59,345 bases of DNA, from contig CAMVPA010000019.1 of assembly GCA_947169245.1 (NCBI GenBank), positions 1 to 59,345 on the forward strand, in the 5' to 3' direction. Source of the stretch: an uncultured Prevotellaceae bacterium. GTDB lineage: Bacteria; Bacteroidota; Bacteroidia; Bacteroidales; Bacteroidaceae. The position numbers were made by a program, and so were the translations under genes. Shown piece by piece: positions 43,630-51,896 of the stretch (positions are counted from its first letter, which is position 1; each line of letters begins with the position of its first letter). The notes beneath the pieces were generated by a model. The model was not told the origin of the DNA. It made no database searches and saw only the letters and a program-made list of their open reading frames with translations.

Positions 43630-43843
43630 ACGACGTTTCGTCTTCAGCCTTGGAAGCAGACAAATCATTATTGGAGCTGCTGTTCTTATCGTAACAGGCT
43701 ATCTCCTAATGTCAGGTTCAGGGAGCACCGCCCAATCTTTCAATGCCGACATATTCTCATTTCGCAGAATTGTCCTTGCTCCTATAGTTTGCCTGACAGG
43801 TTATCTTATGATTATTATTGGAATACTACGTAAAGATGCTTAA
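43595..43843 (+). CDS. DUF3098 small membrane protein
   Basis: 82 aa, two hydrophobic helices (about residues 24-39, IIIGAAVLIVTGYLLM; about 61-77, LAPIVCLTGYLMIIIG) joined by a short loop. Matches the Bacteroidetes DUF3098 family, usually near ftsX or undecaprenol-linked genes, function unknown. It overlaps the 3' end of the DUF2723 gene by 35 bp in another frame. Its TAA stop (43841-43843) falls inside the 21-bp direct repeat described at 43840-43860. Confidence 0.8.
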   Translation: MNTTSSNIKKAERRFVFSLGSRQIIIGAAVLIVTGYLLMSGSGSTAQSFNADIFSFRRIVLAPIVCLTGYLMIIIGILRKDA

Positions 43844-43860
43844 TACTCATCCTCGTTGAA
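43840..43860. repeat. 21-bp direct repeat, left copy
   Basis: Matches 56941-56961 perfectly (begins TTAATACTCATCCTCG). Read on the minus strand both copies encode FNEDEY followed by a stop. The two copies bracket the entire polysaccharide gene cluster. Confidence 0.8.
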
Positions 43861-44075
43861 GAGAAAGTACATCATCTTTCCAATAAAAAAACAACCATCC
43901 GGACCACCTAGTGGCTTGTTGACCATCTGCTGCAAGGCTCGATGGAAGGTGATGTAATATCAGCCAAAGGCGTGTCAATCCCAAAAGCTACCATCTGATT
44001 GACCAAATCACTGAGGACACACTTCATCAAGACCTGTTGCCAGTTCGTAACCCAGGTTTTTCTCAATCCTCCGAA
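43840..44075 (-). pseudogene. unrecognised gene relic ending in FNEDEY
   Basis: Two minus-strand frames join to read KTWVTNWQQVLMKCVLSDLV, NQMVAFGIDTPLADI, and then in another frame ALQQMVNKPLGGPDG, GCFFIGKMMYFLFNEDEY and a stop. The switch is near 43930-43950. It is too short to assign a family and is probably the 3' end of a decayed gene. It fills most of the 287-bp gap between DUF3098 and the last glycosyltransferase gene. Confidence 0.5.
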
Positions 44076-44130
44076 CTGCCTTTATTTACAAAAAGGTTTG
44101 CGTTTTTTATCCAAAGTTACGAAATAATAC

Positions 44131-45069
44131 TTACAGAATTCTTATCCATACTAAAAATGAATATAAATAGAATTTAATCTGAAATCTTCGGGGTTGGTTC
44201 CTGCAAATATCCCGTAATGCCGACAACTTTGACGGATAAATCTCGTCCAGTTTAAAGAAATAGTATTTGAACAACCTTCGGTCATGTTTTGGCATCTTAA
44301 TTAGAAATTGCTTCAATTCATACCATATACAAAATCCATTTCGAAGCATAAACTTATCCATCCGAAAAGCGACCTCTGCCCTTTGTTCTAATTCTCCTGG
44401 CCTGGTGCAAAAATTAGCCATAATAGAATTAGGACGAAATGTAACTACATAGAGGACTTCATTGACGACTTTTATTTTGTCAGCGTAATAACCTGTCAGC
44501 AGAGAGAAATAATTATCATCAGAATACAACACTTCATCAAAACGGATATCGTGCTTGACGATTAGACTCCTTTTAATCATTTTACCCCATGGCACATAGA
44601 TCTTTGCCCTTAAAGGCCATTCATCGCCATCAGCCAGATATTTATCAATCCTTTCGTTCACGTATGAACTTCTGTTAGCTCTTATACTGATATTATCTGA
44701 AAGAACTGCCTTATTCTTGAAAAATATGACATCCGCTTCAGAATCTATGTATGAGTAGATGATATCAGACATATTATCAACATAAAAATCATCAGAATCT
44801 GCAAACAGAATCCACTTTCCTTGTGCGTGCTCCAAAGCTATATTCCTGGCATAGCCAGGTCCACCGCCCTTAGTTGTTCTGATAAACTCCAAATAGGGGC
44901 GCGACAGTTCCTGGTACTTATCCAAATATGTTTCGGCATCCGCACTGTTGTCATCCACCACTATCACCTGAATATCCTCAGACACGGGGATGGACTTCAA
45001 ACACCGCATCAGCAGATCCGGTATCTCTTTATGGGGTATGATGATACTAAACGTAGGGCTCTTAATCAT
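44131..45069 (-). CDS. GT2 family glycosyltransferase
   Basis: 312 aa with an N-terminal GT-A fold: SIIIPHKEIPDLLMRCLKSI, the nucleotide-binding VVVDDNSADAETYLDKY, and the metal-binding DXD-type LFADSDDFYVD (about residues 89-98). The C-terminal roughly 100 residues are helical. Close paralogue of the genes at 46093 and 47846, differing mostly in the middle and C-terminal parts, which suggests different sugar acceptors. It is last in the operon, before the gene relic. Sugar and linkage cannot be read. Confidence 0.88.
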   Translation of the reverse strand: MIKSPTFSIIIPHKEIPDLLMRCLKSIPVSEDIQVIVVDDNSADAETYLDKYQELSRPYLEFIRTTKGGGPGYARNIALEHAQGKWILFADSDDFYVDNMSDIIYSYIDSEADVIFFKNKAVLSDNISIRANRSSYVNERIDKYLADGDEWPLRAKIYVPWGKMIKRSLIVKHDIRFDEVLYSDDNYFSLLTGYYADKIKVVNEVLYVVTFRPNSIMANFCTRPGELEQRAEVAFRMDKFMLRNGFCIWYELKQFLIKMPKHDRRLFKYYFFKLDEIYPSKLSALRDICRNQPRRFQIKFYLYSFLVWIRIL

Positions 45070-45075
45070 AAATTG

Positions 45076-46050
45076 TCAATCTATAGGTGCAACATCTAAA
45101 TATATACTCTCTTTTTCCAAAGGTGACAATAGCCCAATTCCCCTCAGGATGTTTCCCGCACAGTGCCTCGCACGTTGTCTCACCGTGCGGCTTTCTATTT
45201 TTATCCCCTTCCACTTTGTCATGTCCTGGTATTTATCCCAAGTACTGTTAAACGGATGCGGTGTCTCTATATACCTCTTCCAGGGTTTATAGCTATTGGT
45301 ATAGTGTACGATACACGGATCCGCAAGTGCTTCCGTCAGTTCTTTCTCAACTTTCCGATAATCAAAATTTCGGTTTTTTAAGAGGAAACCACGCTGAAGA
45401 TTGTATTTTATCGGCATCAAAATCTTTTGCTTACAAAACACCACGTTCAAGACATCTTGATCCCAGTATTTTATCGAGTCAGCACATCTTTCCATACATG
45501 ACTCGAAATCTCTCAACACTTGATGCTCTCGCCAGTATTTCAGATTGACAAGTAGCACACCAGAATTGAAATAGCCCAGTTCAGAGGGATATTTCAGACG
45601 GTTGTAAAATTCTATAAGTCCACTGCTGGCATCGCTGACCGCTGCTAATGCTTTGTTTTCCAAGTTAATGTTCCATAAAGGCGAGAGTGAATGCCTCACT
45701 ATGAGGTCACCATCCAAATACAGTACCCTGTCCAACTCCTGTGGAAGCAGTTCTGCAAGATACAGGCGATAATAGGCCGCTTTGGTTATATCGTTTCTGT
45801 TCATGCCTTTTGGAAAAACTTTATTTTGAATCGCACCTTTCGTGTTGTAGAACACTACAGACTTCCCACTGTAAGGAGCCATGAGCGCTTGCAAATCCTT
45901 ACAGACTCCTGTCTGCACATTGTCATCCACAATGATGTGGAATACAATATCCGTTTCCGGATTATTCTCACACACCGAGATCATCATCACGCCTGTCGGC
46001 ATGACAAATCGCTCATCTGTGCAAACTGCAATGTCTATCTTTTCTTTCAT
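45076..46050 (-). CDS. GT8 family glycosyltransferase (copy 1)
   Basis: About 324 aa from ATG 46048-46050; a 9-codon extension to 46077 is possible. Starts MKEKIDIAVCTDERF. DXD motif YLDGDLIV at about residues 111-118 and the GT8 segments YYRLYLAELLPQELDRVLYLDGD and YFNSGVLLVNLKYWREH. GT8 members transfer galactose or glucose to lipopolysaccharide or capsule chains. DNA bases 45323-46043 equal 49034-49754 except one base, so the N-terminal three-quarters were copied recently while the last roughly 80 codons differ. Confidence 0.88.
   Translation of the reverse strand: MKEKIDIAVCTDERFVMPTGVMMISVCENNPETDIVFHIIVDDNVQTGVCKDLQALMAPYSGKSVVFYNTKGAIQNKVFPKGMNRNDITKAAYYRLYLAELLPQELDRVLYLDGDLIVRHSLSPLWNINLENKALAAVSDASSGLIEFYNRLKYPSELGYFNSGVLLVNLKYWREHQVLRDFESCMERCADSIKYWDQDVLNVVFCKQKILMPIKYNLQRGFLLKNRNFDYRKVEKELTEALADPCIVHYTNSYKPWKRYIETPHPFNSTWDKYQDMTKWKGIKIESRTVRQRARHCAGNILRGIGLLSPLEKESIYLDVAPID
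45323..46043. repeat. 721-bp near-perfect direct repeat inside GT8 copy 1
   Basis: Equals 49034-49754 (offset 3,711) with a single difference seen, C at 46005 versus A at 49716 (Val versus Phe in ERF[V/F]MPTG). The flanking 3' portions of the two GT8 genes are only similar. Confidence 0.85.
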
Positions 46051-46092
46051 CTGTCCTAACACCTGCAATGTTTTCACTATTTTACCATGAAC

Positions 46093-47034
46093 TCACAGAA
46101 TCCTTGCCCATAGTAATAATGAATATAAATAGAATTTAACTTTAAACCTTAGAGGCTTGCTTTTACTAATATCCTGTAATGCCGCCAACTTAGAAGGATA
46201 AATCTCGTCCAGTTTAAAGAAATAGTATTTGAATAATTCCCTGTCTTGTCTTAGCATCCTCAAAAGAAAATGCACGAACCACCGGTCTCTACAGAAGCCA
46301 TTCTGATACTTGAATTTATCTATTCGGAAAGCCACCTCTGCTCTTTGTTTCAGTTCACCCGGTTTTGTACACCAATTGGCAATCAAAGAATTGGGACGAC
46401 GAGTCACGATATATATGACCCTGTCGACAACCTTAATCATCTTAGCATGATAGCCAATCAGCACAGAGCAATAGGCATCATTGCCATACATTACCTCGTC
46501 AAAACGAATACTATACTTGACAATCATATTTCTTTTAATCATCTTGCACACAGGGCCATACATTTTAGCCCTTAAAGGCCATTCGTCACCGTCCATCAGG
46601 TATTGGTCTATTATTCTATTTACATGCGGGTCTCGATTGTCCGCTACGGTTATATCGTCAGACAGAACCGCCTTGATTCTGAAGTATATGACATCTGCCT
46701 CTGAATCTTTATATGAGTAGATGATATCAGACATGCCCTCAACAAAGAAATCATCCGCATCGGCAAACAGCAGCCATTTACCCTTGGCATGATCCAATCC
46801 CACATTCCTGGCATAGCCAGCACCTCCGCCTTTGGTTGTTCGGATGAATTCCAAATAGGGACGCGACAGCTCTGGATACTTATCCAAATAAGTATCTGCA
46901 TCTGCACTGTTGTCGTCTACTACTATCACCTGAATGTCCTCAGACACAGGAATTGACCTCAAGCACCGCATTAGCAGATCCGGTATTTCTTTATGAGGAA
47001 TGATGATACTAAACGTAGGGTTCATAGTCATCAA
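46093..47034 (-). CDS. GT2 family glycosyltransferase
   Basis: 313 aa, paralogue of 44131-45069 and 47846-48784. It shows SIIIPHKEIPDLLMRCLRSI, VVVDDNSADADTYLDKY and LFADADDFFVE. It could start at ATG 47025 (MNPTFS) rather than 47034. It overlaps the preceding dehydrogenase gene by 26 bp. Differences among the three paralogues concentrate after about residue 110, consistent with changed acceptor specificity. Product and linkage unknown. Confidence 0.87.
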   Translation of the reverse strand: MMTMNPTFSIIIPHKEIPDLLMRCLRSIPVSEDIQVIVVDDNSADADTYLDKYPELSRPYLEFIRTTKGGGAGYARNVGLDHAKGKWLLFADADDFFVEGMSDIIYSYKDSEADVIYFRIKAVLSDDITVADNRDPHVNRIIDQYLMDGDEWPLRAKMYGPVCKMIKRNMIVKYSIRFDEVMYGNDAYCSVLIGYHAKMIKVVDRVIYIVTRRPNSLIANWCTKPGELKQRAEVAFRIDKFKYQNGFCRDRWFVHFLLRMLRQDRELFKYYFFKLDEIYPSKLAALQDISKSKPLRFKVKFYLYSLLLWARIL

Positions 47035-47788
47035 TTATTCTGTTTCTACACCCCCGAAAATGGGCATTCAATTCATGGAGACGTTCCAGTAGTGTACCAA
47101 GAGGAGTACCTTTAGTCATCTTCGCGAAAGCATCGACATCCTTGGGGAAGCACTTTCCACCATAGCCAAACTTTCCATCAGGACCAGGAACATAAGTATG
47201 AGTATCGTTAATATAGCCTGAGAGGAGTATGCCGGTGTGTACTTTGCGCCAGTCGCCCCCCATCTGTTCACAATATTCTCGGCAGGCGTTGAAATAGGTT
47301 ATCTTGTAGGCAGCGAACACATTGTGCATATACTTGGTCAGTTCAGCCTCTAATGGAGACATAACCGTGAACTTCTTACCTACAAATATTTTGGTAAGCA
47401 AGTCTTGCGCACCAGTGAACACCATTGTCTGCTTACGGAAGTCCTCCATGGATGTTCGTTCAGTAAGGAATTCTGGCATATAGAACACCTGATGGCCTGT
47501 TTCCTTGGATAGCCTCTCACTGGTGCCCGGAAGAATGGTGGTGCGAACAAATACCGGCACATCTGGGAGGCTGGCAATCAACTCCTTCATCAACGTTAAA
47601 TCCTGGGTGCCATCATCTTCTGTAGGTACATGAATCTGCAAAAAAGCAATGTCAATATTACTCACGTCATCATTGTAACCCTTGTATGGGTCACTGATGA
47701 AAAGTTTACACTCAGGATTGCTTTGTTCCAACCATTCTTTAAGGGCCATGCCCACGACGCCGCATCCGATAATTCCAACATTAATCAT
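47009..47788 (-). CDS. short UDP-sugar/GDP-sugar dehydrogenase family protein
   Basis: 259 aa; the family is usually over 400. The Rossmann loop is GIIGCGVVGMALKEW, with TILPGTS and the catalytic-Cys motif YGGKCFPKDVDAF (Cys at about residue 224). The third domain, which closes over the UDP-sugar, is absent; the gene ends right after the catalytic region (FRGCRNRIIDDYEPYV). The N-terminal domain and middle linker look normal in length. It may be truncated and inactive, or a small family variant. Downstream overlap with a GT2 gene suggests the end was trimmed by the joining of that gene. Confidence 0.75.
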   Translation of the reverse strand: MINVGIIGCGVVGMALKEWLEQSNPECKLFISDPYKGYNDDVSNIDIAFLQIHVPTEDDGTQDLTLMKELIASLPDVPVFVRTTILPGTSERLSKETGHQVFYMPEFLTERTSMEDFRKQTMVFTGAQDLLTKIFVGKKFTVMSPLEAELTKYMHNVFAAYKITYFNACREYCEQMGGDWRKVHTGILLSGYINDTHTYVPGPDGKFGYGGKCFPKDVDAFAKMTKGTPLGTLLERLHELNAHFRGCRNRIIDDYEPYV

Positions 47789-47845
47789 ACTGATAATAAT
47801 AGTTGTAGATACAGATTTCTTACATAATTGTTGAATTCGTAATAA

Positions 47846-48784
47846 TCACATAATCTTTGTCCATACCATAAATGAATATAAGTAGAACTTAATTTTGAAA
47901 CTTAGGGACTTCTTCTTGCTAATATCCCGTAATGCTGAAAACTTTGTTGGGTAGATTTCATCAGTTTTCCTAAGATAATAATTGAATAAAGGCCGGTCTT
48001 CTTTTAGTAACAGCAACAGATATCTTACAACAGACCTTTCTCTACACATATCATGCTGTATCAATAGCTTATCCGAACGAAAGTACACATCAGCCTTAAT
48101 CCTTAGCCCGTCTATATTGTTTTCAAAACTATAACTCAAAGAATTGGGCCGATAAGTAATAACATAAAGGACTTTATCGACAGCCTTAATAATAAATGCG
48201 TTACAACCAATCAACAAAGAACAATAATGGTCTTCATAACACATTATCTCGTCAAAACGAATGTTATGTTTAGCCACCAAACTTCTTTTGACCATTTTGC
48301 ACACTGGCCCATACATCTGTGCCCTTAGAGACCATTCATCACCATCAGCCAGATATCGATCAATAATTATGTTTCTGTAAGCCCCTCTATTACATTCTAT
48401 GCTCAAATTATTCGAAAAAACCGACTTGTTCTTGAAGTATATGACATCCGCTTCGGAATCAGCGTATGAGCAGATAATATCATACATATCTTCGACAAAG
48501 AAGTCGTCGGCATCGGCAAACAATATCCATTTACCCTTAGCACGATCCAGTCCAACATTTCTGGCATAGCCTGCACCTCCGCCTTTCGTCGTTCTTACGA
48601 ACTCCAGATAGGGGCGCGACAACTCTGGATACCTTTCCAAGTAGGTGTCAGCATCGGCACTATTGTCATCGACTACTATCACCTGAATATCCTCGGACAC
48701 AGGTATGGACTTTATGCACCGCATCAGCAGATCCGGTATGTCTTTATGAGGAATGATGATACTAAAGGTTGGAATCATAATCAA
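47846..48784 (-). CDS. GT2 family glycosyltransferase
   Basis: 312 aa, third close paralogue of the 44131 and 46093 genes: SIIIPHKDIPDLLMRCIKSI, VVVDDNSADADTYLERY, LFADADDFFVEDM. The C-terminal part (FENNIDGLRIKADVYFRSDK) is the most divergent of the three. It lies 5 bp after GT8 copy 2, repeating the GT8-GT2 order seen at 45076/44131, so the two-gene module seems duplicated. Sugar specificity unknown. Confidence 0.87.
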   Translation of the reverse strand: MIMIPTFSIIIPHKDIPDLLMRCIKSIPVSEDIQVIVVDDNSADADTYLERYPELSRPYLEFVRTTKGGGAGYARNVGLDRAKGKWILFADADDFFVEDMYDIICSYADSEADVIYFKNKSVFSNNLSIECNRGAYRNIIIDRYLADGDEWSLRAQMYGPVCKMVKRSLVAKHNIRFDEIMCYEDHYCSLLIGCNAFIIKAVDKVLYVITYRPNSLSYSFENNIDGLRIKADVYFRSDKLLIQHDMCRERSVVRYLLLLLKEDRPLFNYYLRKTDEIYPTKFSALRDISKKKSLSFKIKFYLYSFMVWTKIM

Positions 48785-48789
48785 TTATT

Positions 48790-49761
48790 TTAATCAACTG
48801 GAGCAACATCGACGTACACACTCTTTTTTGATACAGGCGCCACCCCTGCTTTCCTAAGGATGCTCACAACAAAACTCTTGAAGCGCTGCTTCATCGTGCG
48901 GCAATCGTATTTAATCCCCTTCCACTTTGTCATGTTCTGATATTTATCCCATGTACTATTATATGGATGCGGATTCTCCCGATATATCTTCCATGGTTTG
49001 AACTTATTGGTGTAGTGAACAATACATGGATCAGCAAGTGCTTCCGTCAGTTCTTTCTCAACTTTCCGATAATCAAAATTTCGGTTTTTTAAGAGGAAAC
49101 CACGCTGAAGATTGTATTTTATCGGCATCAAAATCTTTTGCTTACAAAACACCACGTTCAAGACATCTTGATCCCAGTATTTTATCGAGTCAGCACATCT
49201 TTCCATACATGACTCGAAATCTCTCAACACTTGATGCTCTCGCCAGTATTTCAGATTGACAAGTAGCACACCAGAATTGAAATAGCCCAGTTCAGAGGGA
49301 TATTTCAGACGGTTGTAAAATTCTATAAGTCCACTGCTGGCATCGCTGACCGCTGCTAATGCTTTGTTTTCCAAGTTAATGTTCCATAAAGGCGAGAGTG
49401 AATGCCTCACTATGAGGTCACCATCCAAATACAGTACCCTGTCCAACTCCTGTGGAAGCAGTTCTGCAAGATACAGGCGATAATAGGCCGCTTTGGTTAT
49501 ATCGTTTCTGTTCATGCCTTTTGGAAAAACTTTATTTTGAATCGCACCTTTCGTGTTGTAGAACACTACAGACTTCCCACTGTAAGGAGCCATGAGCGCT
49601 TGCAAATCCTTACAGACTCCTGTCTGCACATTGTCATCCACAATGATGTGGAATACAATATCCGTTTCCGGATTATTCTCACACACCGAGATCATCATCA
49701 CGCCTGTCGGCATGAAAAATCGCTCATCTGTGCAAACTGCAATGTCTATCTTTTTATCCAT
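48790..49761 (-). CDS. GT8 family glycosyltransferase (copy 2)
   Basis: 323 aa from the ATG at 49759-49761 (MDKKIDIAVCTDERFF). DXD motif YLDGDLIV at about residues 111-118. Residues about 3-242 are encoded by DNA that matches copy 1 at 720 of 721 positions; the C-terminus (FKPWKIYRENPHPYNSTWDKY...) is related but diverged. The start overlaps the 3' end of the next upstream GT2 gene by 16 bp. The surrounding genes make it part of the same operon. Confidence 0.88.
   Translation of the reverse strand: MDKKIDIAVCTDERFFMPTGVMMISVCENNPETDIVFHIIVDDNVQTGVCKDLQALMAPYSGKSVVFYNTKGAIQNKVFPKGMNRNDITKAAYYRLYLAELLPQELDRVLYLDGDLIVRHSLSPLWNINLENKALAAVSDASSGLIEFYNRLKYPSELGYFNSGVLLVNLKYWREHQVLRDFESCMERCADSIKYWDQDVLNVVFCKQKILMPIKYNLQRGFLLKNRNFDYRKVEKELTEALADPCIVHYTNKFKPWKIYRENPHPYNSTWDKYQNMTKWKGIKYDCRTMKQRFKSFVVSILRKAGVAPVSKKSVYVDVAPVD
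49034..49754. repeat. 721-bp near-perfect direct repeat inside GT8 copy 2
   Basis: Partner of 45323-46043; see that entry. The 5' edge includes the gene start, and the 3' edge falls within the coding region at codon about 242. Confidence 0.85.
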
Positions 49762-50735
49762 CTGATATGTCTTTTTAGTTTTGTTAAAACATCATACAAG
49801 AAAAACCCTATCCTCTGGTGCCCTCGCAGGCACATGATGATGCATCTGTTTTTTGAGCACCATCTTGATGGTTCAAATTCTCCTATTAGTCGCTCATTGA
49901 TTTCTGGATATACATTCTTAAACTCATATCTAGACTGTCCTTGCGAACTAAACAAATTCATTTTCACTCTCTTTTTCAACTGATACCATGCTTCGTCGAA
50001 TCTGCTACTTGACAAAATCGGAGAAAACGAATTGACATATACCATTATGGAGTGATAGTACTGGTCGTTTATCGACTTTGTTAAACTGTCGCCATTTACT
50101 GTAGCGTCATAATGGTACAAGGCCTCTGGTAAATGCGAAACTTTTATGGGATAAGTCAGCAATTTGCTGACCACATACACATCCTCCATAAATGACATGT
50201 CTGGAGGAAAAGACACTTGATAGCGACTGAAACTCTCACGCCTTATAAGTCTATTCCATAAGGTTCCCCAATAGCCCCATTTACCAATTCGGACCATCTC
50301 CGCTAATAAGTCTGTATTATCCGTTGACGCGCCACACCCCTTATGATAGGCTGTCTTTTCGGCGCAAATATGTTCAAAGTCACATATCACCATATCAACA
50401 TTGTCGGCTATAATCTTTCGATGTAGTTTTTCCAACCATTCTGCCTCTACCCAATCGTCAGAGTCAGCAAAGATGATATATTCGCCTTTTGCGGCATCCA
50501 GTCCCACTTGCCTTGTGATACTCACACCACGATTGGCTTGATGAATGACTCTAAACCGTGAGTCTCTCACAGCATAGTCATCGCAAATAACCCCACTCCG
50601 ATCTGTACTGCCATCATCCACAAGAATACAATCCCAATCAGAGAACGTCTGGTTTACTATACTGTCCAGACACCTGTGAAGATACTTTTCAGCTTGATGC
50701 ACTGCAACGATAACTGTAATCTGTGGTACACCCAT
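49746..50735 (-). CDS. GT2 family glycosyltransferase (EpsJ/WfaP-like)
   Basis: 329 aa. N-terminal GT-A fold: ITVIVAVHQAEKYLHRCLDSIVNQTFSDWDCILVDDGSTDRSG and IFADSDDWVEAEWLEKLH (DXD-type). It belongs to the common GT2 group used in capsule and exopolysaccharide synthesis, distinct from the three SIIIPHKE paralogues. It lies 12 bp after the acyltransferase gene. Sugar unknown. Confidence 0.88.
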   Translation of the reverse strand: MGVPQITVIVAVHQAEKYLHRCLDSIVNQTFSDWDCILVDDGSTDRSGVICDDYAVRDSRFRVIHQANRGVSITRQVGLDAAKGEYIIFADSDDWVEAEWLEKLHRKIIADNVDMVICDFEHICAEKTAYHKGCGASTDNTDLLAEMVRIGKWGYWGTLWNRLIRRESFSRYQVSFPPDMSFMEDVYVVSKLLTYPIKVSHLPEALYHYDATVNGDSLTKSINDQYYHSIMVYVNSFSPILSSSRFDEAWYQLKKRVKMNLFSSQGQSRYEFKNVYPEINERLIGEFEPSRWCSKNRCIIMCLRGHQRIGFFLYDVLTKLKRHIRWIKR

Positions 50736-50747
50736 ATTTTATCGATG

Positions 50748-51893
50748 TTAACCTATCACGAATTTACTACCAGGAATCAGCGAGATGAGTTTCGTAGTGA
50801 CTACACAACACAGGAACGTGAGCAGGCCGATAACAGGAATCGCCAGCCATACGGGCAACTGCGGATGGGCGACATCGCCGCCGATGATCCATTCTGCGAT
50901 AAATGTGAGGAAGAAGATGTGCATCAGATACATACCGAAGGAGAGTTTGGCGAGACCGTTAATCCACCGGGGAGCCTTCTGGATACAGGTGAACAACAGG
51001 AAGGCACCAAAAGTAGCAAGGAGCACATTGGGCGTGCATGCCCCCCACGACCATTCCAACGCCAACCTCGTTATTTGTATGCCTGGCACTGCTTTCCACC
51101 AAAAACTCCATGCAGTAAAAAGAGCGCCAAGTAAGAAGCAAATAGAGCCAATGAGCAATCTTTTCCGTTGATTCCATTTCAGATGCACACGTAAGTAGTG
51201 AGCCAAAACGAGATAACCTAAAAAGCCTGAGCAGTACCACAAAGCATGGAACTGATTCCAAAAACATTCGCCCCAGAGTTTGGGCGACACATAACGGTGC
51301 AGCCAAGGGATGAATGTCGAGAAGGCAAATATGCCAAGGAAGATCAATTCGTCTTTGGCGCTGGACTTTTCGAGCCAAGGAGACACCACGGGGATAATGA
51401 GATAGATACTGATAAGCGGATACATGAACCACAAATGAGCTCCATTCATAGGGAAGTTGAAGGGCACCATCTGAAGTTGAGATATAGCCTTGCTCCAGGT
51501 GAATGCCCCCCAAGTTGCAGGCAACACGGCATAAAGCACTAAGAAGCAAATGAAAGGAGGCAGAATGCGCAAGAAGCGCCGATGATAAAACTGGCTCATC
51601 GTCACACCGGATTTCAAGGGTACTAACAGAAAGGCTGAAGTCATCATAAACAGCGGTACGGATATACGACAAAAGAATCCATCATAGACTGATATCCAAA
51701 GGCGAATGTCTTCGTTTGCAATCAAGAGGGCTTGCCCACCACCCAGAAATTTACCATTGGCGTGACCAACCATCACTAACAGACAGGCAATCACGCGGAT
51801 GTAATCTAAAAATGCTATTCGCTCTGCATATGGACGAGCACATTCCCGGAAGTCTGACAGAGATAAATTACGAGGTTTTTTCAAGTCTTTCAT
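50748..51893 (-). CDS. acyltransferase family 3 membrane protein
   Basis: 381 aa with about ten membrane helices. The start segment RIAFLDYIRVIACLLVMVGHANGKFL carries the family histidine of acyltransferase-3 proteins, and PLFMMTSAFLL and LWFMYPLISIYLIIPVV are also typical. Members transfer O-acetyl or other acyl groups onto surface polysaccharides, so a sugar-modifying role fits the cluster. It lies 3 bp after the large fusion protein gene. Confidence 0.88.
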   Translation of the reverse strand: MKDLKKPRNLSLSDFRECARPYAERIAFLDYIRVIACLLVMVGHANGKFLGGGQALLIANEDIRLWISVYDGFFCRISVPLFMMTSAFLLVPLKSGVTMSQFYHRRFLRILPPFICFLVLYAVLPATWGAFTWSKAISQLQMVPFNFPMNGAHLWFMYPLISIYLIIPVVSPWLEKSSAKDELIFLGIFAFSTFIPWLHRYVSPKLWGECFWNQFHALWYCSGFLGYLVLAHYLRVHLKWNQRKRLLIGSICFLLGALFTAWSFWWKAVPGIQITRLALEWSWGACTPNVLLATFGAFLLFTCIQKAPRWINGLAKLSFGMYLMHIFFLTFIAEWIIGGDVAHPQLPVWLAIPVIGLLTFLCCVVTTKLISLIPGSKFVIG

Positions 51894-51896
51894 AAA

